Source: Motacilla alba alba
Lineage: Eukaryota > Chordata > Aves > Passeriformes > Motacillidae
NCBI RefSeq assembly: GCF_015832195.1
Contig: NC_052018.1
Location: forward strand, 70,555,666 to 70,619,665
Reading direction: 5' to 3'
DNA length: 64,000 nucleotides
Shown: piece after piece, positions 29,186 to 41,756 of the stretch
How the letters are laid out: each line of letters begins with the position of its first letter
How positions within the stretch are numbered: position 1 is the first letter of the stretch
The notes under the pieces: generated by a model
What the model saw: the letters and a program-made list of their open reading frames with translations, nothing else
What the model was told of the DNA's origin: nothing
Database searches by the model: none
Program-made: the position numbers and the translations under genes

Positions 29186-32100
29186 GACTCAAAATCAGTT
29201 ATGAAAACCTTTTTAAGAAAGTAAAGAAACTCTAAGAACAGGAAATGTTATTGATTACAAGACCTTTCTGTGTTTTAGAAGCTTCAACAGAGCTGTCTTT
29301 AACAACTGGCATTGTTCATACCTTAGCCCTCCCCCGGCTTCCTGGTGTGCAGTCAAAGCCACTTTTTATTGTTATTAGATGAAACAATGGCCCAGTCAGG
29401 GAAGGAGAGAAAGAAGAAAGCATAAAAATAAAAATCAAAGTGAGTGATCAGGAAGGAGAAATTGCTTTCATTTTTGAGAGATCTCTCTTTCTTAACGTGA
29501 GTTAAACCCAAGTTGTATGTTCCATGCAGCTGCCCAGAAAATGTGGGCAGAGTCACGCACGAAGGGGCTGTCAGCCCTTGCTGTTAAAACCACGCTGAAA
29601 TCTTTCTGTCTTTTAGATGAAATTGATTTTAAACTACTTCAGTATCCTTTCCCTTCCAATTAATACCATTGTTTTTACCTCTGGTGTCCTTCAAATACTG
29701 ATGGGTGCCTGCTTATTCTGCCATGCCATTCTCCTCCTGCCTCACATTGTAGACAACTGCTACTGTGTTTTTAATGCTAAGCCTTTGTTTATAGAGCCAG
29801 CAGCATTAGGTATTCACATGAAAATACTGAAGTTTTTTTTTCCAGATTCCCATGAATAATCATAGGGCTGCAGCACGTTATGTTTCTCTCTTTTAAATTT
29901 GCCTGTTAGATATCATCGAAGTGTGGATTAAAATTCATTGGACAGAAACAAAGAAAAACTTTAGATCAACCCTAGAAAGGCATCTCTGCATCTCCCAGAG
30001 GGAAACTGCTTTTCTTTGTTTTGTTCTCTTTCAAAGTAGAGATCTTCTACACAGCAGGAATCCTGGAAATCTTGAATTTGTGTTTTGGGGGAAAACTCAG
30101 CAGCAGCAGGGCAGATAGAACAGCTGGAATTTCATTTTGATCTTCTAGAAATAATAATTTATTTAGCATCATCAAATCAGCAATGATTAATTTATTTTCC
30201 TCAGTTTACCTGATTATCAATATACTCTGTATATTCCCCAGACTGTCTTGATCCCCCTCAGCCTTTTTTCTATCTTTCTAGGGAAATAGGGAAACTAAGT
30301 AGGAGAAGAAATTCATTCTGGGCAATATGTTTAGGAAAGAGAATATAGGAAGTGACCTAATTTTTTTTTTTGCAAAAGGAAGCAATAGTTTTAATGACAT
30401 GAACAGTGCTACACAAACCAGTGGGTTATCTCAGTGTCCACGTAAATGGGAAATTAAAAGAGCATGAGATAGATATTTCAGGAACTAAGCAGGGTGTTGA
30501 CTTTGAAATTGATGAAGACTCAGCTGAAGACAGTCCAACACAATCACTTTTTCTCTATGGTAATTGCTGGAGGAACTCTGCTTGGTTTGCATAGAATAAT
30601 GCAATTCAGGAAGAAATTCAATTACTGAGATAATGATCACATTGGATGAGTGGTAACAACCAAATATAAAGTAAGAGGCCACTAGAGGAAAGCCCAAATC
30701 ACCTTCTAATCCCAAAAGTTCACAGTGAGAGGTCCTGGTTGTGAAGTAAAGGTGTTGCTGGTTTGATTGTTAGGTGTAGTGGATTATAGTTTAATCCAAT
30801 GCAAATTCCCATTGCTTTCAAGAAGATACAAACACAGTTTTAGTTACTAATAATTGTAGAAGACTTTTAAAACCCAGAATTGATTACTGGACAGCATTTA
30901 TTCAACTAAGCTGAATTTCAGCACAGAAGTTTGCTTTATAAACTGTCTATATTACCCTTGATTTAAAAAAAATGAAATAAAATTATGTCTCATAATAGCT
31001 GTATAAAGATTTGAGTTCTAGTTGTGTCCAAAAAGGTAAATTATTGTCTCATGTCCCAGGGCTCATGTTTTAGCTGCTCAAACAAAGCCTTAATGGAGCC
31101 TCTGTTTTATTTTGTTTGGGTTTTTTTTGTTTGTGAGAGCCATTCTACTTCCTTCCCTTTTTCCCAGTCAGGCTGCATCATCTGAATTGTTGTGTCCCAA
31201 AGGACTTGTGATTTTCCTTGATTGTTTCATGCATCTTTCTGTCAAAATAAAAAATATGGGGGGAAGGGGAAAGAAATAGACCTAGAGCTGCATGCTGGGG
31301 CAAAAGGATTCCTGTTTATTATAGATTAGAATTTTCTGAAGTATTGGTTGATTTTATGGGTCTCAATAAGCCTCCACAACAGAAATGGTAAGAAACTGGG
31401 GTAAAGAATAGTATTAACTTTTACCTTACACTACCACACTGATTTCAGAGACGCTGAAAGCTAATAAAGCATCTCATAAACTTAAAACATCTGCATTTGG
31501 AAATCAGCAGTGCTTCTCTGCTGAGAATAGAAAATTGATTGAATTCCACAACCTAATGTTTATGCTTACTCTTGCATATGCAGGTGGATATATATCAGGG
31601 TGAAAGAATTCTGACAACCTTTTTAAAGTGAAATGATTCTTTATATTCTGAACTGCTTAGAAGGCACTTCCCCCCGGTGCCATTTTCTGTTGAATAGGAA
31701 ATGATAATTGCAGTTGCAATGAGGTGAGCCAACCAGAAGCAGGAAGATAAATAATACCTCCAATAAAATGTTAATCTATGTAGATAATATACTAATATTA
31801 ATTACAAATAATTTTAATTAAGACTCTTATTTTATCAATCACACTTTTTGCAGAGAATGTGCCTTTTTAAGGAAAAAAAAATCATTGTTTTTGGTAAGAA
31901 GTAGAAGTAAAGCAAATCTGTTCCTCTTCTGTCTCCTACATGGAAACCTGTGTGTAATTTTCTGTTGGTCAGTTTTCCACAACTTTTTTGGGGAGGCTGT
32001 GGGGAGTGGATGAAAAGACTTTGTAACATGTCAGTGGCATCCTTCTCCCAGCTGGATTCAGCATGAACTTACACACAAAATCCTGGAAACTGCTACTGAG

Positions 32101-33605
32101 TCTCTGCTGTGTTTCAAAGACAATATTATCTTTACGCCATCCTTTTCCAGTGTTATTTAAGCTGTTTGAAAACCTCCCTTGGAAGTGATCCCTCTTTGGT
32201 GCCATCTTCCTTGGGGCACATTTGCAGTTTTCACAGTGATTAGTTCAGTTCAGGCTGTGGAGGTTGGCTGACCAGCCCCCAGCCTGTTCACCATCTCCTC
32301 TGGGCCCCATGCTCCCCACACCATGAGCCAGACCCCAGCCAGTGCCACCCAGCCATGCCAATCTCACTGCAGTTCCACCAAGGGTCCACGAGGGACACAC
32401 CTGGGTGTCTCCCTTGGATTCCATGCCAGGGCAAGTGGTTTTGGGGCTCTTCTCCCCTGTGCTTGCAGGCCTTTGTACACATGAGGCCCTTGCTACTGTC
32501 ACACATGACCCTTATGCTGACTGTTGTTTGGGCCTTTTGCTAGTTTTGCTTTAATCTCATTTTCCAAGGAATGAGAGATCATATTTACATATTTGATAGA
32601 GAGGTCTTCTGTTGAGGCTAGTGATTGAGGGCAAAACTTTTGAGGCAATATTTTCAATGAAGCGTTCTGAAATCCGTATATACCCATGCCAGGGCATTAT
32701 TTCAGGGAAATTGATGTTTGCTATAACATTTTTATTAGCCACAGTTCCACTTTTATCCCAAGTATCCCTGGGTGCTTGGGTGATGCTTTGCACTTGGTGT
32801 TGAATATCCCTACTCGCCACAACAATCATTCACTTCTGTTTAACACGTGCTGGCCCACAGTGATTTACTCATTCCTTATTTTCTGACTTTAATGGTGTCT
32901 TTTGTTACAGTTAGTAATAAAAGCTCAATCCAATCTACCTTTTTAGTTGCTTCCTCTTTTGTAATCATTTTTCCTGTGTTGTTTATATTCCACTGCTGCA
33001 GTCAAAATACTGAATAGGGAATGTGCCATTCATAAGGGTGGCAGGGTTTAGTGCCTGTATGAGCTAAGGCCCTCTAATTTACTCTTTTTCAGGCAATAAG
33101 AATGGCCAGGGACTCTCCTATTGCTGCCTAGCTAAATATGAAACTAAGTAAAGTATTTTTGTATTGTTGTTTTTCCATAGATGGTAAACACCCACAGAAA
33201 TGTTTTCACCCAAAGAAAACTTCTTGAGTCCAGCTGTTTCCCTTAAGGCTTAGAAGGAAAGAAAGTCTGATTAAATATTCTTTCTATTCAGTGTTTTGGT
33301 GGCACCTGGCTCATCTATTTCTGGAGCCGGTTCAATTATTGAAGTACATAGTGTGTCAGATGCCAAATTCTGAATGGACTGTGCCCCACAAGAAGGAAAA
33401 TGGGCAGAAAGAGTGTGTTGATAAGCTACAATATCAACTCCAGTTCTGATCTGAAATAACTATATATGCCTGATGGGTGGATTAGTGTGAACTGCCTAGT
33501 TATATAAACAAAAAATGAAGAGATGTGTTAAAGGAAAAAAGTGTTTGTTGTGAGAATTGTTTATTTTAAAAAAAGAACTGGCTGTAAACATGTCTTTATT
33601 TCCAG

Positions 33606-33664
33606 CACCAAAAGATCAGACCATTCCAACACCAGACTGGCAATTCAGATCGAAAAGGATGCAG
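33606..33664 (+). CDS. PCNX2: PCNX2 exon D: short linker exon (fragment residues 140-158)
   Basis: This is the smallest exon, at 59 nt: one base completes Asn, then 19 codons, then one spare base. It encodes TKRSDHSNTRLAIQIEKDA, a hydrophilic linker just after the last membrane segment. The family has NTRLA and a QIE/QLD-type continuation here. The acceptor is tttccag and the donor is GTATGG, which is weaker than the others. The exon stands between a 13.8-kb and a 2.3-kb intron. Skipping it would shift the frame (59 is not a multiple of three). Confidence 0.93.
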
Positions 33665-35233
33665 GTATGGCTTGGGAGTTTGGGTGTCTTGCTTGATTTG
33701 CAAAATGTGATGTATTTACACTGGTGAGGCTTTGCTGGGAAAGCTGAAGAGATGCAAAGGGTTTGAACGTTGTGTGTACAAACCAGAGCATTTTAAATGT
33801 AGCAGAGCACCAGTTTGAGTCGTGTGACCTGATGAGTAAATTTACTGCTCAGTTATGTGTAGCTGATCAGACAGAGAGCTGCTGGGCTGCCAATTGCTTG
33901 GTTAATCATAACGTTGGTGTTTGTGTGGAATGTGCAGCAGACATCCTAGCTAGACTCAGAGGTCAGCTGTGGGCAGGGAAAGATTTGGGGAAAAAAGCAG
34001 CAGGTTAGTGGTGTCCCTGCCACTGAGCAGTTTGGGCTGACAGACATCTCCTCTTGCCTGAAAGGAAACCTTTCTGAGAGGAGGGAGAAGTCGGAAAACT
34101 TGCAAGAGGAAGAAGTAGGAAAGATGGTGGGCTGCTCTGCTGGGTATCAGTGCATTAAATGAGCACCAATCCGTGGCCATGCAAAGCAACTTCCCAGGCC
34201 AGTGAGACTGGGAAATGAGAGCAGTTTTTGGCACATCAGTGGACACAGAGAGCGTGTGGTACATCATCTGGCACTCTTCAGTGCCTGGTGGGACAGAGCC
34301 CTTTTTGGGGAGAACTGATACCAGCGTCTCATGCCAAAATCCCATCCCAATGGGAGACACCCAGGATTCATATATGTGTTCTTCCACTTTAGTGTTCTGT
34401 GGCCAATGTATCTTGCCACTGAGATGGCAGGGGTTGTATTGTGAAGTTAGACATTTATATTTTAATTACTGCTGGTTTACCCTCCCCCCCCACATCCTTT
34501 TTGTCCTTATCCATTACATCAGTAACATGAACAAATACATGTCTTCAAGCAGAAATGGATGTAGTCCAGGGTGTCCAAGAAGGCAAGAGAGGTATTAATA
34601 GTTCAAAGCATGAATGTTGGTTTTTAATTATTTATCATTTAAGGCAGGGAGCTAAGATTTTTCCTAAGGTCATTTTGTCATCTGATAGCAGTGACCTTTA
34701 GCATTATTATGTATGCTAATAAGTGAATTATGTTTTAAACCCTGTAGCACAAGAAAAGCATTCCTTTTGTGTATACACTTAAAAAACCCATTTTATGACT
34801 TCATTAAATTTTGACCAAATACACCAAATACCAGGGCTGTGTGTGTAATGGCTATGGGCACAAAAAGCAGTGTAGTTGCAGGCCCTCTCCTCCTCTGGTG
34901 TCAAGGAGCAATTTGTAGGGGAAGCCATAGCCTCTGCAAGCCTCATATTATGGCTTATTTCTCCTCCATGTTACATCTCTTCCTAAACATGCACAAACAT
35001 AAAAATGCCTGACTGGCTGTATGTCAGTATCCACATACACTCCCATGCATTCCAATACACCTACAAGATGTTGGTTTGTACATGTATTTGTGCCACCAGC
35101 ATTTTAAGAGTATTGAAGGTGGAACACTGATGCACTACAGAAGAGAAAAGCAGTTCTACTGTCAAGCATATACTGTGTTAAAGAGTACAAGCACAGGACA
35201 ATACCATGTTGGATTGTGTGGTGCCATGGTGGC

Positions 35234-35264
35234 ATTTGTGAAGGGTTCAGTCCCTTTCACAAAT
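35234..35264. repeat. Hairpin-forming inverted repeat
   Basis: The arm ATTTGTGAAGGG faces CCCTTTCACAAAT across a 6-base spacer, with one bulged T. It forms a 12-bp stem. Its role is unknown. Confidence 0.75.
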
Positions 35265-35928
35265 CACTGTCATAAAGTGCTCTTTTTAATCCAGTTAAAG
35301 GCCATAGACCTTTAAGAGATTACACTTCTAGATTGTGATGGGGTGTTGTTCACCTGGGCATTTGGTCCAAGCCATGTGTAATTGAACAGCTGCTATTTTT
35401 AAATTGGTAGAATTCTGGTGATGAATGTTTCATGTTTACTCAGTATACTAAGAAGACTCTTTTAAAATGAGTATCCTCATCTTGAGTACCAACAGATTCT
35501 TCATGGACAAAGCCTTGAAAAATTCCTGGAGGACTAGAAGAAAAAAATCCCAACAAAATTATTGGTATCTGTGTGACCAAAGTATTTGAAAATCTCTGAA
35601 AAAAACATTCAAATTTAACTACATGTACTGAAGTAATAATGATTTTTTTGTTTCTTTTCATTAAGAATAGTATATAGACATTAACTTAGCCTTGAGAGAT
35701 TTTTAGTGGAGCGAAGAAATTCTTACTGTTGTAAATCATGGAGGTTATTTGATTGAGTCTGAAATATGTGTTGTCATTAATGTGATCTTCTATCTACAAT
35801 GTTGCTCATATTAACCTGATTCTTTGAAGGACTACCTAAGAAATGTAGATTGTATAAAGTATCAGGAAGATATCACCCTGCCAGAGGAAGCAGATTTAAG
35901 TAGAAATGAAAAAGAACATAAAATGTAA

Positions 35929-36222
<294 letters not shown>

Positions 36223-39200
36223 TGATGATTTAGACAGCAACAAAACCACCATTCAATCCTGTCTGCCTTTTTAATCTATCACAACTCTACAGTAGGACCT
36301 GGAGTTTGAGGACCTTTCCCTTTCTACAGATACTTGTCTGTCTGAAAGCTTGGTACTTTTTGTATCATTATATGAATGTTGTTTTGAAATCTAGATGTTA
36401 AGAAATTTGGAGCCATGTTCTTCAATATCATGAGACTTCCAGAAAGAAGGCTTGTTGAGTTGTTTGCTTGGTTCACAGATGTTTTGAGTAATGCTTAGTC
36501 ATGTTTTCAGATTATTTATTTTCCTCCATAACTATGAAAATTGGAATTGTTCTTAAAATTTTTCAACCTGAAAAACCTTGTCTTTGGGAAATAAACAAAC
36601 AAAAGAACGAAAACCAAAATAAGACTCCTTCCATGGAAAATATCCTGTGTCAAACTATGCAAGAAACCAGTGCTGAGATGGTCTCTGTCACACTAGAACA
36701 GCAGAGTATAATCAAGGTGACTTTTCAACAAGGTTGAGTGTGAGAAAATAAGAGACAGACTGGCTCTTTGAATGCACTTAAGTGTGGGAGGATTAGACTA
36801 GGAAATAACATGTGTGGGCTCAAGTCTTGACTCTGTGACAGACTACGTGTAGGATGTTGAACAGGTTGTGGTGAATGCTTCATGTTTGTTTTCCTTCCTC
36901 TGTAGTGGGGATGAAGATAACACTCCTGTGTCCTCAGCAAAGTTATGTGGAAAGAAAACAGTAAATGCCTGAAACAGCTTGGTATTGTAGTACTTCATGA
37001 GATGCCTATTCAGAGCAAATGCAAATTGTGAGGAAGAACAACTGGAAATGAAGAAAGATAATTTGTTTATCAGCCTTATAATTTCTTGTTGTTTATGATG
37101 ATTGTTGAGGAATACATGGTCATGCATATGTGGTTCTTAGGTTTGCTTCAACTTCCAAGGGATCTGTGCAAGTGTTCTTGTATTCATCTTCTCCTTCGGT
37201 GTCCCCAGGGTGAGCAGTGGTGCTGCTGTGTCCGGGATAGGTACTTGCAGTCTCGCTTCCAAAATTTATCTTTGCTGATCATCCTTTTGTGTTAAAATAG
37301 TTCAGTGTGGGCTTTGAAACAAACAGAAGACAGAAATCTCCTTCCCACATAAATTACAGGAGTTTTGTGAGGTAGTTTTTCTTTTTCCTTGTGCAGTTGC
37401 CCCTTACTGCTGGGTCCCTCTCTATCACCACCATCGGCAGGCAGTAGAAGTAAAGTAAATGTTGGAAGCAGATGAAAGCATATGAGAGGATTCTCAAGCC
37501 AGTGCTAGCTGGATAAAAAGATCAGGGCCTAGCAGACAGGCATAATGAACTGGAAATTGAATGGGGAACAACTGGATAGTTGCAAAGTGGTTTGGGAAGA
37601 CTTTCTTTGACGTTGAGCCAGGACCATTCACAGCCAGCAAGAGCTATTTGGCACTTGGATCTGAGAGCAGAGCTCAAAAATTGCAGTGTGCCACCTGTTG
37701 AGGTATTTCTGTATTCCCTAAAATCACAGTTTAAGTAATTATATGTGTCTGAAATTTGACCTTTCCATGCAGATTGCCTAATGCTGTTCAGTGTTAATTA
37801 ACTGTAGTTAATACTGTTTTACTTTGTGAATAGATCCAGCATGTCTGCCAGCTGCAACAGGTCTTGAACTTCAGCTGGGGCTGAGCTCCACAGCCTCACA
37901 TGTCTTTCATAGACTGCTGTTGAGAGGCAGCTGAGTTCTCAAGAGGAATATCCTTTTTCCCAGTCTTTCTTGCAGTCCTGAGGGGGGAAGCTGGCATCCT
38001 GCAAAGCAGCACCTCTTTCTTACCTGGCCTGGACCAAGAGAGCAGCAGCAAACTGAACTGGAAAGTAATGCCAGTTACTGGAGGTGGAGAGGAGAGGGGA
38101 AATGGTGTTTTCATCTAGATTATTCTCATCCTCAGTACAAATCTAATCCCCTATGCCTCCTCACCCTCAGAGTATCACTAGAGAAAGAGACTGCTCAGTA
38201 CTAGAGGAGGACATAGTAGGAAATAGGAGAAAAAATGGACTCTCTTTCTTCTCTGAACCCACTGGATAATCCTATGTCAAGAATAAGACAAAATATGTGA
38301 TTATTTTGTGTCCTCACAGACATGGTATGTAAGGAAGGTTTCTCTGGTTTTCGGAGTGTGTGGTAGAGGAGTTGTTATGGGAACAGAAACTAAGAGTATG
38401 TTATTGCTATTCAGTTGTTTGGCCTGGAACAGAGAAGCCGTGTAGGGTTGAATAAAAGAACTTACCTGAGATAAAACCTGCTCAAACATGTAGCATGTGC
38501 TGTGAGAGCTGAACCCCACTGGACTGTGTGGAATGAGTGCCAGAGAAATCACACAAATTACAAGCCTGCTTAAGGATGGAGTAGGAGAAGCAAAGGAGCC
38601 CAGAGAGGAACCAAGCACAAGGCAGATAAGGATGCCTGGATCTGATGGAAACTGTAACAAAAGCCTCATGGACACCAAAGTGTGAGCAGATAACCTGCTG
38701 TGTGCCCAGTGGAGACTTCCTGGGTTGATGCAGATTGTTTGTGTCTCCAGGTAATCCATGAGGGCTGGTGTGCTTTAGATAAACTATGCTGCAGAACTGT
38801 GCCCTTCCTGTCTGTGGTTTGGTCCTTCTGCCAGCAAGGAGCTGGGCTGCTCTGCTGGGGCTGCAGACCACAGCAGTGCCCAGGCACTCGGGAGCTAGTC
38901 TGAGCAAATGGAGCCAGAGGGGCTGACCTGAATGCAGAATTTCTTAAGGGGATGAACCAAGGCTATTCAAAGGAAGTTGTGTGAAAGCTGAGACTGAAAT
39001 TCTGCCTTGGAAGGCATTCTTTGCTCCTTCCCTTGAACAGATTGCTGCCTGCAGGGGCAGGAACGTAGAGCAGGCTTCCATCAAGCAGCACCAAGAGACA
39101 TCTCCTGTGTGGACTGGGCACATTCTTCCCCATTTCAAATCTTGCAAAGGGCTGATGAATACAGTTTGAATACTGAATACAGTAGGAATTTTTTCTGCAG

Positions 39201-41008
39201 AAGTGAGAGAGTGTATGGAACTGCCCTGGAAGAAGCTGATGGTTTACAAAGTCAAGTGGCAGTTATTAAGCACCAGACTCTGCTTTGGGCATCCTGCATT
39301 CCTATTTTTAGTTGTCTGGTCATGCACTGTTTTTTACAGGGGACCCTAATTCCTTTCATTGTACAGAATGGTTTCCCTCAAGGGGGAGAAAAGGAGTAGA
39401 GGAGGAACTTGTAATCTGTAATTTCTGAGTTTTGACTGCTTCATTTCAATTTCAAACGAGTAATTTTAATTGAGGGCCCCAAAAATCTGCTGTTCCTTAA
39501 ATAGGAAATCTGTGTTTGTTTTGGAAATCAGTGAATCACAACAGTGTTCTCTGTGACTGTTTTATGTTTATGACTAAACCAAAAGCAATATTTGCATTGT
39601 GGCGCTCTGGATTTTCCTATGTGTGTTTCTGGTTGAGGTAGCTGAAAGGCTGTGCTGGCAGTACTGGTAGTGCCCTAAGAAGGGGTCACAGAGCCTTCTG
39701 AATTTAAATGGAGGAGGAGGTACTTGCTGCCCCCCCAGTTTGCAGCCCATCCTAATTGAGGCTTGGCATTGTAAGTGACTGATCCAGATGCCTTTCTAAC
39801 TGTTTGTAATAGAAGCATTTGTCTCAGCTTTGAAATGAGAAAACAAACCCAACCAAATGCCTGCAGGCAGCCTAAGAAGGTACAGACTGAGCAGACTGAA
39901 AGAGGAGAGTCAGCAAATCTAGGATTCCTTTCATCTGTCTTTAGTCCTGTTTGTATTAAACACCTCGGATGAATTAGTTTTTCACTCTCCCATTCTATGG
40001 ACAGAGAGGGGGTGTGCCTCCATTGTGTCATTCATCCTGAGTATAAAGCAGAGGGGAGTCTGGAGACCTCCAGGCATTGACAGGAAATGCCCAGCTCCTC
40101 CTTTGTGGACAGCAAAGAGAAGGTAGAAATGAGCTGAAACTAGGGGAACACTTCCAAGGAGCTGCACAGTGGTGTGGGAGAATTGAGCCCTTCAGTAACT
40201 TAACTCTGCTGGGTGTGTTAGACCACAGCACAATGCTGAAAGCAGCCTGCCAGAAGAAATACATAACATATCATTTAATTTGAAAGGAAGAGATGGGAAA
40301 ACCCACAGTCAGGGAACAAGCAGAAACAATGTCAAAATATCTCCCTCTCACGAGTTCCCTGTAGAACAAGGGAGGTTTAAAACGTTTTCCTGTTTAGTCT
40401 GTGTGTCTACAGAGTGTCTTTTGGGGAATATTCATTTAGCATTACATGTGTAGAAATGACTTACTGATGGTGTTGCTGAAGTCTTCAGGAGCTGTTTTCT
40501 AACTGCTGCACAGTATTCTTCAGTCATTTAACGAACTTGTAAATCTCTGCTGTGATTTTTTTTGTTACTGCATGTTGCACGTGCAGTATTCATGCTTCAC
40601 TTGGAACTTCATTAGATGGATCAAGGCACGAAGCGCAGAGCAGACACAGATGTAGTTGTACACAGTGGCAGGCAGCTGTGGCAGCAGGATGGGATTGCCC
40701 CTGGGGCTCTCTGTGCTTATTTCCCACACAAAATGGTGTAGGAAAGCAGCCAGTGCAAGCTGTGTGCTCTAGGCATGGTACTGATGTCTAATAAGGACAG
40801 TTACTCATTTCTGCAGCATGTGTGCATAGTTTTATTAGAGTAGCAAGTGCATTACCAGTGTAAAGAATATTCATTTGTGTTTGATTTTTGTTTCTGAAGG
40901 CTCTGTAGCTCTAGGAAGAATCATTCTTTATTTAAGGAGTGGTTGCTTTAATTTTTTTAGAAGTCACTTCTTGCTGTTGGGAAATAAAAGTGTCCATGTT
41001 CATGTTTT

Positions 41009-41160
41009 TCCTGAGACCACACTTGAGGTACGTTCAATGTATGTACCAGAACATTAAAAGGTATTGATAAATTACAAAGAGTTCAGAGAAAAACAGCATT
41101 TTGACATATTGCTTGGGAGAAAAGGTTAAAAACCAAAAGTGCAGTGTTTGTGGGAAAGAA
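41009..41160 (+). mobile_element. Old CR1-type LINE fragment (ORF2 3' part)
   Basis: The phrase ctgagaccacacttgaggta corresponds to the CR1 motif for LRPHLE(Y), and gataaattacaaagagttca with the following cagagaaaaacagc corresponds to the 'leader-rvQrrat' region that follows it in CR1 ORF2. The copy is heavily diverged and frame-broken. The orientation is the same as the host gene. Limits are approximate. Confidence 0.55.
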
Positions 41161-41736
41161 CAAAAACTGAGAGACACGATTCTGGGAAATACTAGAAATG
41201 TGGACAGAAAGGATGCAAAGGGGTTTCTTTCATCTTGGTGATTTAATTGGGAAGAATAGCATGAAACAGGGAAGAAGATACTTTATGTTAAATGCACGAA
41301 TCTGTGATGTATAAGCCTTTCTAGGTGTACAATGATGCTCCAACAATGGAAGCTGTCTATAAATTTCAAATAGGCTTAGAACAGTTTCTGTAGCACGTAC
41401 TAGAATAAATACTTGTTGTCTTTTTTCCTTATTATTTCTTTCATAATTTTATGTGTGTTTATGGGTGCACTGGAGAAGACTTCTGGAAAGAATGAAGATG
41501 TTAAATGCAGTGCAGCTTTTTTACTGAGAAAATATCTTTGCCAAAACCAAAATACTGCCTCTTGCGTTGCACTGCAGAAGATGTGACATGAGAGGTTTTT
41601 GTGGTATTGCATAGCTGCAAGTTTACAAACATCTTTGGAGAATGCTACCTCCATGTGGCCTTTCTTAGTGTGCCTCTATGGGCCAAGAAAAGGAAAGGTT
41701 TCTGAGGAGAGAGGATGCCTGTTATTGTAGCAACTG

Positions 41737-41756
41737 ATCTGGTTTGAAAACCAGAT
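41737..41756. repeat. 20-bp palindrome
   Basis: ATCTGGTTT and AAACCAGAT are exact reverse complements separated by GA. No function is inferred. Confidence 0.8.

Noticed and set aside
32240..32500. G+C-richer segment with open frames on both strands
   Set aside because: No known protein or repeat could be recognised, and exons C and D join without it.
33956..34387. 143-codon minus-strand ORF
   Set aside because: No recognisable family, low-complexity features or conserved motif; treated as chance.
38301..38907. Minus-strand ORFs up to 152 codons
   Set aside because: Overlapping frames are open together, there is no domain, no splice or promoter pattern and no known repeat protein; likely chance in a stop-poor stretch.
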